From assembly GCA_016718525.1 (NCBI GenBank), contig JADKDD010000001.1, forward strand, positions 310,001 to 374,000: DNA of 64,000 nucleotides, given 5' to 3'. Shown one piece after another: positions 18,705 to 28,220 of this stretch. Position 1 is the stretch's first letter; each line of letters begins with the position of its first letter. The position numbers and the translations under genes are program-made. The notes beneath the pieces are model-generated. The model ran no database searches. It was not told where the DNA came from and was given only the letters and a program-made list of their open reading frames with translations. Source of the stretch: Rhodocyclaceae bacterium (lineage in GTDB: Bacteria; Pseudomonadota; Gammaproteobacteria; Burkholderiales; Rhodocyclaceae).

Positions 18705-20030
18705 CTATTTGGCGCTGGCGACTTTCCAAACAATATTCCCGACATCGTCCGCCACCAGTAGCGCACCAGTTTTGTCCAATGCCACTCCTGCAGGACGTCC
18801 CTGAGCCTGCCCTTTGGAATCAAGGAATCCGGTTAACACATCAACCGGCATTCCGCTCGGCATGCCATTCGCAAACGGTACAAAGATGACTTTATAGCCA
18901 CTCGCCGGACGCCGGTTCCACGAACCGTGTTGGCCAATGAATACGCCATTGCGAAAAGCATCGGGGAGTCCCGTGCCGCGTGAAAATGCCAAGCCCAGGG
19001 ATGCAGTGTGGGTACCCAGCGCATAGTCCGGGGCAAGTGCCTTGGCAACCAGTTCGGGTTTTTGTGGTGAGCCCCGGCTATCAACATGCTGCCCGTAATA
19101 ACTGTAGGGCCAGCCGTAAAAACCGTCTTTGACCGACGTCATATAGTCCGGAACCAGATCGCTGCCGAGTTCATCGCGCTCATTAACGGCGGTCCACAAG
19201 GTGCCGGTCTGCGGTTGCCAATCCAAACCTACCGGGTTGCGCAAACCGGAGGCGAAAACCCTAGTTTGTCGAGTGGCGGGATTGACTTCAAGAATCGCTG
19301 CACGATTCGTTTCGGCGTCCATGCCATGTTCGGCTACATTGCTGTTTGAGCCAACGGCGACATATAGGCGTAATGTATCGCCGGTGCCTTGATTGGCGAC
19401 GACATTCTTGGTCCAATGATGATTGATGGTGCCACCCGGCAAGTCCACCAACTTTTCTCCTTTGTCAGTGATCGCCGTTTGCCCATCGACATACTTGAAT
19501 CGCACCAGAGCGTCGGTATTGGCGACATAAAAATCGTTGCCGACCAATGCCATGCCAATCGGCGAGTGGAGATCCTTTAAAAAGACCGTCCGCGTTTCAG
19601 CAACGCCATCGCCATCGACATCACGTAGTAGCGTAATCCGGTCGGCACTTGGTACGCCCGCGCCAGCACGATTCATGATGAATTTAGCCACCATGCCCAC
19701 CACGCCGGAATATTCATCCGGGCGCTCAGGTCCATTGGACTCGGCGACCAGCACATCGCCGTTGGGGAGTACGTATAACCAACGCGGATGATCGAGACCC
19801 GAAGCAAACGCCTTTACCGAGAGCCCAGCCGCCGCAACAGGCAAAGCGCCTGCCGGCCAGCCAGCTGCCTTTGCGACGTTAACTGTCGGTAATGGTCCTA
19901 CCGTCGGTTCGGGTATGGTTGGTGCGGGGCCGAAACTTGCTAGCGGCGGCAGCTTCGATGCTTCATTACATCCGGTCAGCAGCAACGAAAGTCCAAGCAG
20001 CATAGCGAGGCGCGGAAAAAACAAACTCAT
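18705..20030 (-). CDS. PQQ-dependent sugar dehydrogenase family lipoprotein (sorbosone dehydrogenase-like)
   Basis: About 441 residues from ATG 20030, chosen because a GGAGTCG ribosome site precedes it and a lipoprotein signal LLLTGCN begins the protein. The body has beta-propeller repeats of the soluble glucose/sorbosone dehydrogenase fold: DHPRWLYVLPNGDVLVAESNG, ASGLRNPVGLDWQPQTGTLW, GVFIGQHGSWNRRP. It would be anchored in the envelope and oxidise a sugar or other alcohol with PQQ. No PQQ synthesis genes are in the window. It is followed upstream on the same strand by prc. Confidence 0.88.
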   Translation of the reverse strand: MSLFFPRLAMLLGLSLLLTGCNEASKLPPLASFGPAPTIPEPTVGPLPTVNVAKAAGWPAGALPVAAAGLSVKAFASGLDHPRWLYVLPNGDVLVAESNGPERPDEYSGVVGMVAKFIMNRAGAGVPSADRITLLRDVDGDGVAETRTVFLKDLHSPIGMALVGNDFYVANTDALVRFKYVDGQTAITDKGEKLVDLPGGTINHHWTKNVVANQGTGDTLRLYVAVGSNSNVAEHGMDAETNRAAILEVNPATRQTRVFASGLRNPVGLDWQPQTGTLWTAVNERDELGSDLVPDYMTSVKDGFYGWPYSYYGQHVDSRGSPQKPELVAKALAPDYALGTHTASLGLAFSRGTGLPDAFRNGVFIGQHGSWNRRPASGYKVIFVPFANGMPSGMPVDVLTGFLDSKGQAQGRPAGVALDKTGALLVADDVGNIVWKVASAK

Positions 20031-20061
20031 AATCGACTCCCGGCAAATTGGCGCATCCAAC

Positions 20062-22271
20062 CTATGGTGAAGTTACGCTCGAAAAAGGCTTTATTTCCGC
20101 CACAAGGCGAGGCTGGGTGTTTCTCAACGCAATTTCGTCGCTGAGTATATTGGCCGCTTCAATCAGCAGGAAATCATCTGCATCTTTGTCAGCCTTTTCT
20201 TCGGCAATCTGGGTTTCAAGACTGCGTTCGTCTGCCTGCAAACCGTCATCCCGCGTTGGTGATTTCCGGCCCTTGACCTTCGCCCCGCCGGCGGACCCTG
20301 CTTTGACGCTCTTGTTTCCCGATTTGTCGGAGTTTCTTGCCGCTTCGCGTGCGGCCTCGCGACTCTCCTGCATCTTCTGTTCATTGCGACGTTCGATTTG
20401 ATTCAAGGATATCTTGTTCTTTTCACGCAGGCTTTGAAATTCCGCAAGATCCTCATTCAGGTATTGAAACTCCCGATCATCCTTAATTCGATTCGCGTGC
20501 CGTTTCTGTAGCGCAGGAAGTACCGCAGTGAGATCACTGCTTTGCGCATAGTTTGCCGGTGTAACTTCGACCCAGGGTAACGCGTTGGTGTAGCTCGTCT
20601 CGCCAAAGTTCTCCGGATCGGCTACGCTTGGAAAAACGATATCCGGAACTACGCCGCGCAGTTGTGTAGTGCCGCCATTGATGCGGAAAAACTGCGCGAC
20701 CGTCAGTTTCAATTCACCATATTTCGGCTTCCCGTTCTTTGCGATCCGATCAAGATCAATCACACCCTGGACCGTACCTTTGCCAAAACTCTGGGTCCCA
20801 ATGACCAACCCGCGACCGTAGTCTTGAATGGCCGCAGCAAATATCTCTGATGCCGAAGCGGAACCATGATTGATCAATACACCCAGCGGTCCGTTCCAGA
20901 TCGGCTTGCTGTTTGTGCTTGTCCCAACCATCAGATCACCCTTGGCATCGCGCTGCTGAACGACCGGCCCCTTGCCGACGAATAGTCCGGTAAGTTCGAT
21001 CGCTTCGGAGAGTGAACCACCTCCGTTGTTGCGCAAATCGAGGAGCACGCTGTCGACATTTTCCTTCTTTAATTCTGCAAGCAATCGAGCCACATCGCGG
21101 GTAGCACTCTTGAAGTCTGTATCACCTCGTCGTCTGGCTTCAAAATCCTCGTAAAACCCGGGAAGCGAAATGACCCCGATCTTGCGCGTAACGCTTCCAT
21201 CCCTGACTGAAATAATTTTTTGTTTGGCTGCCTGATCTTCAAGCGAGATCTTCTTTCGTATCAGCGTGACCAATTTACTGGCTGCTTCGGCACCGGTGCT
21301 CGCAGGCAGAATTTCGAGACGGACAACGGTATCCGCGGGGCCACGGATCAGTGCAACTGCATCGTCTTGTCGCCAGCCCCGGATATCAACCATCGGGCCG
21401 GTTTCACCCTGAGCAACGCCGACAATACGGTCACCGATTTTGAGTTTGCCTGAGAGGCTTGCCGGACCGCCGGGTACCAAATCCCGTACCGTTGTGTAAT
21501 CGTCACGTTCAGTCAGCGTGGCGCCGATCCCGGTCAGCGACAACTTCATGGAAATATCGATTCCTCTGCTCTGCGCGGTCCCAGATAGTTCGTATGCGGC
21601 TCGATTGCAGTGGTGTAGGCATTCATGAAAATCTGAAACGCATCTTCACTCTTGAGGCGGGATATTCGTTTGAGCGTGGTCTGGTAACGCTTGTCCAGTG
21701 TCGCGGCAATGCCGGCGTCATCTTTCCCGGCTAATTTCAGGCGCAACCAGTCATTCTTTACCCGCTTGCGCCAGAGGTCTCGCACTTCGGCTTCGGATTT
21801 TGGCCAATTCGCCTTGCTGCGCGAATACTGAAGAGACTCCTCCTGGCTAAAGTCGAAACTGTCTTTCAGTAACGCCCGGGCATAGGAAAATCGTTCCGTT
21901 GCTCGCGCTGAGTATCGGTTGTAAATGCTGAACGGAACGGTGAGGTTTTCGGTCAATACGGCATCATCAAGCTGCGCGCGATTGAGCGACATTTGATCGA
22001 CATCGGTTTGAACAAAGAACATCTTTTCCGGATCGAGTGCCTTCAGATACTGGTCGAAAATTTTCACTGACATTTCATCATCGAGCGGCAATGGTTTGTA
22101 GTGATAACGGGACAACACCGCAGCGGCCAGTCTTGCAGCCTGTGGTTGTTGAGGCAGTGGTTTCAGTTCAGCGGGCCGGGCTGTCGAAGCGTCGAGCGCC
22201 AGAACAGTGGTGGACAAGCTCGCAAATGCCAGAAGGGTGGCGAATATTGTGGAAAGTATCCGGTGTTTCAT
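20062..22271 (-). pseudogene. prc: Tail-specific protease Prc, one frameshift
   Basis: Begins at ATG 22271 with a signal peptide (MKHRILSTIFATLLAFASLS). The N-terminal part ends ...YLGPRRAEESIFP with a stop at 21546. The next frame starts MKLSLTGIGATLTERDDYTT and runs to 20062 with the PDZ domain (GGPASLSGKLKIGDRIVGV), the catalytic core (LINHGSASASEIFAAAIQDY, with the serine in GSASA and the lysine in QSFGKGTVQG) and the C-terminal DUF3340-type region. Restoring one T near 21560 gives EEFDISMKLSL, as expected for Prc. The periplasmic enzyme cleaves proteins with nonpolar C-termini and trims penicillin-binding proteins. The indel is probably a sequence error. Confidence 0.88.
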
Positions 22272-22444
22272 GGGGGCCTCATTATGTTCAGCTATTGCCG
22301 CAAATTCGTTATTCATACGACAACCAGGAGGATTTTAGTTCCTTCAATAAAACACGGTCTCCGACTGTAAGCCGATGTAATCAGCCGAATAACCACATAC
22401 CGTATGCGTATTGACACCGGCCAGGCGCCGTTAAACGGTATACC

Positions 22445-22654
22445 TTAAGTTTCAGATGCCGAGAATCCAGCATCTTCGATTGCGCGCAGAAGATCTTCGA
22501 CCGAAATCAACCGTCCGAACTCAATCGTCGCCACACCACGTTCCAATGAAATATCGACTTGCCCGATGTGAGGTAAATCCTGAATGGCGTTGGCAACGGC
22601 ACGGAGATCGTCTTCGCTTTTCATTCCGCCAATGGCAAGGACAGTGGTTTCCAT
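22445..22654 (-). CDS. HMA-like small protein lacking the CxxC metal site
   Basis: 69 residues from ATG 22654. The fold pattern (beta-alpha-beta-beta-alpha-beta) and phrases such as VDISLERGVATIEFG and LLRAIEDAGFSA are those of heavy-metal-associated domains like CopZ. However the loop that should read GMTCxxC reads GGMKSEDD, so both metal-binding cysteines are absent and the single domain has no cysteine at all. It starts about 10 bases after selO and is probably co-transcribed. A copper chaperone role is therefore unlikely; it may be a degenerate or re-purposed domain. Confidence 0.7.
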   Translation of the reverse strand: METTVLAIGGMKSEDDLRAVANAIQDLPHIGQVDISLERGVATIEFGRLISVEDLLRAIEDAGFSASET

Positions 22655-22664
22655 TTGATGAGCC

Positions 22665-24297
22665 TCACGAACTACAGGAAAGTGCCGAGCAACCCGCCTT
22701 GTGGCGCGCCCATTCCGGGCGGCGCTCTGCCAGCTGGTCATGCTCCGGTTGATCGGCGTACGGACTCTGCAACACTGTTACCAAACGATTGATGACTGAC
22801 GAATCACCATCGACCAAAGCGTCAATGGCCAGTTGAGCGAGATAATTTCGCGCTACATACTTTGGATTGACGCGATTCATTTGATCGCGACGCGAGTCCG
22901 CACCAGTGCCATCGCGTTGCACCCGCGAAATGTAGCGCCGCAACCAGGGGCCGAGGTGTCTTCCGGCTTCCTCACCTTCGACGTAAAACGCCCGGCGCAG
23001 CGGTGCGAGCAAGGTTTGCTCGCTTGTTGCGGCGGAGTCGGTAGGCAGTTCAGCCAGACCACGAAAAACAGGGTCATGTCGGTCTCCTGCTGATGCAGTG
23101 CGGAGACCAGATCCTCTACCAAGCTATCGTCGGTTTCATCAAAGTTCAATAGCCCGAGCTTGTTGCCCATCATCCGGCGCGAGTGTTCAGCATAGACTGT
23201 TGCAAAAGTGCGGATGCCGGTTTCCAGATCCGCCCGATCAGGAATCAGTGGCGACAGCGCGCCGGCCAGGGCGCAATAGGTTCCACTGCGCAATTTCTGG
23301 TTGACGCCCGAAGCAGTAGCGGCGGCCCTCCGCATCAGTGGTGTTAGGCGTCCACCCCAGGTCGTAGCCCTCAAGCCATCCGTATGGGCCGTAGTCAATG
23401 GTCAGTCCAAGAATCGACATATTGTCGGTATTCATCACACCATGGACAAAACCGACGCGCATCCATTCAGCTACCATGACTGCAGTACGACGACAGATTT
23501 CCTCGAACCAGCACGCATAGACCTCGGGCGACGGTGTGCCGAGTTGCGGAAAGTGCGTGTTAATGACGTAGTCTGCGAGTTGTTTCAATTCGGCTAACCC
23601 GTCGCTCCAGGTCAAAATTTCAAAATTGCCAAAGCGCACAAATGACGGCGCCACTCGGCAGACAATCGCACCCGGCTCTGCCCGCATTGCCGTCATAAAA
23701 CATGTCGCGCACGACAGCATCGCCAGTCGCTACCAAACTGAGCGCACGCGTCGTCGGGATGCCCAAGTGGTGCATGGCTTCGCTGCACAGAAATTCGCGC
23801 ACGGATGAACGCAGCACAGCGCGACCGTCAGCTGTACGTGAATACGGAGTGCGTCCTGCGCCCTTGAGTTGCAGTTCACGACGACCACCATCCGGACAAT
23901 TCAGTTCAACCAAGGTCATCGCCCGGCCATCACCCAGTTGTGCCGCCCATTTGCCGAATTGATGTCCGCCGTAACGTGCGGCATAAGGCTGCATGCCAGG
24001 CAAAATCAAATTCCCACCGAGGACGTCTGCCGCGCCGCCTGTTGGAGCTGGAGGGCGACTGATACCGAGTTGCTCGCCAACTGAATCCGTCCAGGCCAAC
24101 AACCGGGGTGCAGTCACTGCACTCGGTTTCACATAGCTGAAACAAGCGTTGCGTACTTGGCGGGGAATGTCCAAGCGTAATGGATCGGCCGGTAGTTGTT
24201 CGACGAAGGTGTTCTCGAAGTAAGCGCCGAGACGCGTGTCACACAAATCGAGCATCGGCGGATGGCGGGCCGGAGGCGCTGTTATCGGGTTGTTCAT
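22665..24297 (-). pseudogene. selO: SelO/YdiU protein adenylyltransferase, three frameshifts
   Basis: Start ATG 24297 (MNNPITAPPARH). The protein is spread over several frames: RYGGHQFGKWAAQLGDGRAM and LKGAGRTPYSRTADGRAVLR (nucleotide pocket), then VGFVHGVMNTDNMSILGLTI (catalytic loop), then MNRVNPKYVARNYLAQLAID, ending SCSS. Frame changes lie near 23682, 23277 and 23063. All three can be repaired by one- or two-base edits. The C-terminal SCSS, which carries the conserved redox cysteine (selenocysteine in animal SelO), is intact. SelO transfers AMP to protein Ser/Thr/Tyr. Three indels in a strongly conserved protein suggest sequence error rather than loss of function. Confidence 0.87.
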
Positions 24298-24336
24298 TTC
24301 GACCCAGTTCGCATTTGGTCTGGAGGCAAGCAAAAT

Positions 24337-25285
24337 TTATTGCGGACGACCAGTTGGTGCTGATGGCACGCCGTGCTTGATACCATCAGGCGGCAATTCG
24401 CGCAGCGCAAACAATTCGTTGCCCAATAAAGCACCTAAAACCAATGCGCCACCGATCAAGGGTATTCGCCGTTGGCGTCTCTCCTGCGCCAAGCCACGCC
24501 CACGTGAGCACCAAAAACCACCTCAGCAAGCCAAGCAGCGAGATTTCCGCCGCCGCGAGCACGCGGTGAGACGAACCATCAGCAGGCAGGGCACGGCGAG
24601 TTGTGTTGCGCCAAGCAGAGCCAGCAATCGAAGGTCATGGGCTGAGGTGTGAAGCGGCCATGCCAACGGCAGGCACAACACCGAAGAAATGATGGCGCCG
24701 ATCAAGACGGCAAGCAGCATGTCGTGCGCCGGCGCCACGGTGCTCTCTGCGGGCTGTGCCGAACCGCGGTGTCCAACGTGTTGCAGCATCGTGAAATTGA
24801 TCGCGGCGGCGAGCGGTACCGCCAATGCCACCAGGCTGCCCGCAACGGAAACGCCATTGCCGATTTGCGTACCATACATCCAGACAATGCTGAGCCGGCG
24901 ACCAGGATTGCAATCCGCGTGCGTGACGGCAACCTGTGGTGCAGGAAAAATCATGCCATCACGGCAGTGCGCAGGGGGCCGATGGCCATGGTCACCAGGA
25001 CGTTGGCCACGGTGGTCATCGTAATCGCGACCATGAATGCGGTAAACATCACCGCCCAACAAACCCCCTGACATCAGACCACCACAGGTGACCTCACTAA
25101 GGTGCGCCATAGTGATGGCCGCGCAAAATGGCGAGCATGACAATAAGCGTCAAGCGCGTTAAAAAGCTCCGCCAAAACGTGACTTCAAAACTTGCGGCCG
25201 CGTCCAGGTGTCGCGTGACTACACCTGCGGTGCTCCACAGCAAAGTGACGACGATCATTAGGATGACAGCACGTAGGTGAGACAT
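24337..25285 (-). pseudogene. EamA/DMT-family transporter, at least four frameshifts
   Basis: The start is ATG 25285 (MSHLRAVILMIVVTLLWSTA), a typical first helix of the drug/metabolite transporter superfamily. The body continues across frames: FTAFMVAITMTTVANVLVTM, then VAGSLVALAVPLAAAINFTM, then LLGATQLAVPCLLMV, then EISLLGLLEVVFGV, ending GIKHGVPSAPTGRPQ with a stop at 24337. About ten helices of around 310 residues would be restored after repair. Such proteins export metabolites through the inner membrane. No single frame encodes a usable protein as given. Confidence 0.75.
24351..24374 (+). repeat. Dispersed AGTTGGTGCTG motif, copy D
   Basis: CAGTTGGTGCTG, five bases, then ACGCCGT. It overlaps the last codons of the EamA-like gene on the opposite strand (encoding PSAPTG there). 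Confidence 0.6.
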
Positions 25286-25533
25286 TGGATGTGGAGAATC
25301 GGCAGACTGGGTTGCGCAGTCTATCGGGCAAATTGTGATTGGTGAATATTCTTCGCGGCCTGGAAGGTTGAATGTGATGGGAAATATCACAATGATGAGA
25401 ACGGATCGCGGACTACTGCAGTTGCATCCCCAAAATTTCAACGACCAACATTGACGGTGATTTGTGCTTCGACAGCAAACATGAAATATTTCTAAGCACG
25501 TGCTGTTGATTTATCACCAAAATCGTTCAGCGG

Positions 25534-25564
25534 AGCGCCCATGAGTGCACTCATGCGGGGCGCT
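25534..25564 (-). terminator. Strong hairpin at the 3' end of the TetR gene
   Basis: AGCGCCC and ATGAGTG pair with CACTCAT and GGGCGCT, a stem of 14 pairs with a 3-base bulge (GCG), overlapping the TetR stop codon at 25563. There is no run of T after it on the minus strand, so it may act as an mRNA 3' stabiliser or a weak terminator rather than a classical intrinsic one. Confidence 0.45.
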
Positions 25565-26244
25565 AGTCTTTCAGCATCAAACGAAGCAACTGGGCGATTT
25601 CGTCTCGTACTTGAAGCCGGCTTGGGCGTATTACTGTGTTCAGACACTCATACTCCCATCGGTGCACGGTGCCCAGCAGCAACGAGGCATTGACCTCGAC
25701 ATTTTGCATACCGAACTGAATCATGTAGTTGGCGACAATCGCGACGAGTTGTGCCCGGTACTCCTTGACGCGCTGACGCAGTTCCACCGGTTGCTGGTAG
25801 GCGAACATATAGGTGACTTCGATTGCGTTGCCGAAGGCTTTTTCCGGAGACTCCCTGGTAATGAACTCGCTGATACGCTCGGCGAGCATGTCCGCGATCT
25901 GATTACGCCACTCGGGATTGTGTTCGCGCAGCCTAGGCAAAGTCAGCAGGTAATCACCGATTTCGCTTAACCAACTCTGTGTTCCCTGTAGCGTCCGTTC
26001 GGCAAAATGGTCAAAGGCTTGCAACAGGATATCGTCCCGACTGGAAAAGAAATAGGTCGTTAGCGAAAGTGTGACCCCGGCCTGTTCGGCAATCACCCGA
26101 TGGCTTGCACCAGCGAGACCGTTGCAGGCAATGCAGACGAGCGCTGCGTCCAGAATCGCAATGCGCGGAGTCCTCGCCGTTGCCGCGTTTGCGAGGGCGA
26201 CCGCGGACAGCAGGTAGCAACTTTGATGGAATCGTCTTAGACAT
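25563..26244 (-). pseudogene. TetR-family regulator, one frameshift
   Basis: Start ATG 26244 (MSKTIPSKLLPAVRGRPRKR). The frame changes near 26165 (GNGEDS then RIAILDAALVCIACNG), after which the helix-turn-helix is clear (LAGASHRVIAEQAGVTLSLTTYFFSSRDDILLQAF) in the reading frame that runs to 25563. The C-terminal ligand domain has no recognisable subgroup. It is divergent from the cytochrome/TonB cluster and a 26-bp palindrome sits 7 bases before its start, so it most likely represses itself and that cluster. The indel sits in the linker before the DNA-binding domain and is probably a sequence error. Confidence 0.85.
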
Positions 26245-26250
26245 CTTGTC

Positions 26251-26276
26251 AATAATTGTACACCTGTGCAATAATT
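26251..26276. promoter_or_regulatory. Predicted TetR operator
   Basis: Half-sites AATAATTGTACA (26251-26262) and TGTGCAATAATT (26265-26276) are inverted repeats with 10 of 12 positions matching and a CC centre. The site lies between the divergent TetR gene and the cytochrome c gene, exactly where an autoregulatory operator is expected. Confidence 0.6.
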
Positions 26277-26371
26277 TGCGTGTTATCCCCGCGATTGGAC
26301 AACCATCTGCATCAATCAGCATGTCGGTTCGCCTTCGTAAACCCACCACCAAGGCCACCACCATCCGTCAA

Positions 26372-26995
26372 ATGCGCATATTGTTGCAGCTGTCCTTCCT
26401 TTGTTTTGGCTTGGCAAATACCGCAATCGCTGCTGACGCAGCCAAGCTGTACGCTCCATGTCAGGCATGTCATGGCGCCAAGGGCGAAAAGGAAACCGCA
26501 AGCTCGGTGCACCAAACATTGCTGGCATGGATGCCTGGTACCTGGAACGCCAATTAGACAACTTCGCCAACGGGCGCCGCGGTACATCACCATCCGATAC
26601 ACACGGCGCGCAGATGAAAGCGGCCGTTGCTACTTTGCCCGGAGCGGCGGAGCGGCAAGCGGTCGCCACTTACATTGCGGCGATGCCGCGAGTTGGTGCT
26701 GGTGATACGGCGTCGGGCAAGGCAGATCTGAACAACGGCAAGACGCAGTACAACAGTTTATTATACCTCCTGTCATCAGGCCAATGGCGCCGGCAACAAG
26801 TCTCTCGGTGCGCCGAGACTGACGGGTATCGATCGGGCATACCTGGCGCGACAGTTGTCTAATTTTCGCAGCGGTGCACGAGGTGCTCACCCCGACGACA
26901 AGACCGGAAAACAGATGGCTGCGATAAGCAAACTGCTGACTGACTCTGCCGCTGAACGCGACACGCTGGCCTACATTGGCACCTTCAAGCCCTAA
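26372..26995 (+). pseudogene. Two-domain cytochrome c (c4-like), frameshifted
   Basis: Signal peptide MRILLQLSFLCFGLANTAIA, then the first heme site CQACHGAKGE. The frame breaks near 26490; the next frame gives APNIAGMDAWYLERQLDNF. A second break near 26760 leads to SCHQANGAGNKSLGAPRLTG and GARGAHPDDKTGKQMA, ending at 26995. The layout matches cytochrome c4-type proteins with two heme domains, periplasmic electron carriers. In the second domain the codon at the first heme cysteine reads TAT (Tyr) after the simplest repair (YTSCH instead of CxxCH). The linker contains RVGAGDTA, encoded by a dispersed motif copy. Confidence 0.8.
26690..26713 (+). repeat. Dispersed AGTTGGTGCTG motif, copy E
   Basis: GAGTTGGTGCTG, five bases, then ACGGCGT. 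It encodes RVGAGDTA in the linker between the two heme domains of the cytochrome c. Confidence 0.6.
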
Positions 26996-27014
26996 CCGTC
27001 GAACAGTAACTCCG

Positions 27015-28191
27015 GTGCGCGCTTTAACGACATTCGCTATCGTAACAGGCCTGTTTGTGCTTGTTAGCAGGAAACAGCATTGCGGCAAATTCGCCTTTGC
27101 CAAAACGTATTGAGCTAACCAGTCACTGCCCGGCTGGTTTTGATTTGCTTGGTGGCACCTGCCGCTTGCGCAGTGCGTATGTGGGTTATACGTCATTGCA
27201 GAATTCCGGTGTCGGCGGACTGAAAACCGGCTTGCCAAAATGGCGTGAAGGCTTTACGCCGAAAGAGATTGATCTCGGGCGTTACCTGTTTTTCGATCCA
27301 CTCTTGTCCAAGGACAGCACACTGGCCTGCAGTACCTGCCACGACCCCGACAAGGGATTTGCGGATGGTTTGGCACGCAGTCGCGGGATTGGTGGTGCCG
27401 AGGTGGCGCGCAATGCGCCGACCTTATGGAACGTCGCATTTTTTGCAAAAGCTTTTCTGGGATGGCCGTGCCAACTCGTTGGAGCAGCAGATGCAGGGAC
27501 CGCTCTACGATGCTCGTGAAATGGGCAATACACCGGCGCAATTGCTCAAAAGCCTGAAGGGTAATGCGACATACAAGCGTCTGTTTGCCGATGCATTCCC
27601 ACAATCGCGAGGTGATATTACTTTAGACCAGGTATACCGCGCGCTGGCCGGTTTCGAGTCCTCGCTGGTGTCGCTCAACAGCCGCTACGACCTGTATGCG
27701 CACGGTATGCACGATGCGCTGTCCGCCAAGGAAATCGAAGGCATGAATGTCTTCCGTTCGTTTGTCGCCCGCTGCGCCGAGTGCCACACCCCGCCGTTGT
27801 TTACGAATCAGCAGATTGCGGTGCTTGGCACGCCAGAGCCGAAAGGTCATGCCTTCGACGCAGGGGCGGAAAGAATCAGTCGTGAGCCGACGCAGCGCGG
27901 AGGTTTCAAGGTGCCGACTGTGCGCAACATTGCACTCACAGCTCCTTATAACCATTCCGGGCGCTTTGCCGACCTAAAAGAAACTGTGCGTTTCTACACG
28001 CTTGGTCGCGGCCATGCGGTGCCAAAAGGCGAAAACCTGACCCTGCATTGGCACATATGGAACCCAAGCTTACCGAAACTGAACTCGACCGTTTGGTTGA
28101 TTTCTTGCAAGCACTGACCGATGAGTCATTCAAACCTGAACGCCCGACGGTGGTTCCGTCGGGCTTGAACTCGGGCGCTGTACGTCAGTAA
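27015..28191 (+). pseudogene. MauG/cytochrome c peroxidase-like diheme protein, frameshifted
   Basis: A GTG start at 27015 opens a signal-like segment, with a possible frame change near 27055. The protein then reads EIDLGRYLFFDPLLSKDSTL and CSTCHDPDKGFADG (first heme). An extra T in a run of six near 27445 breaks the frame, which resumes as QKLFWDGRANSLEQQ. The second heme site is CAECHTPPLF, followed by GFKVPTVRNIALTAPYNHSG. A last break near 28057 leads to MEPKLTETELDRLVDFLQAL, ending at 28191. This is the bacterial diheme peroxidase/MauG family of the periplasm. It sits between a cytochrome c and a beta-helix/cytochrome c gene and likely exchanges electrons with them. Confidence 0.82.
28142..28164 (+). 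terminator. Perfect 9-bp hairpin at the 3' end of the MauG-like gene
   Basis: GCCCGACGG and CCGTCGGGC flank a 5-base loop. It lies within the last codons of the MauG-like gene, about 60 bases before the next start. There is no T-run, so it may be an mRNA processing or attenuation structure. Confidence 0.4.
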
Positions 28192-28220
28192 TTTTTACCT
28201 GTCTGAGGAGAGAGAAACAC

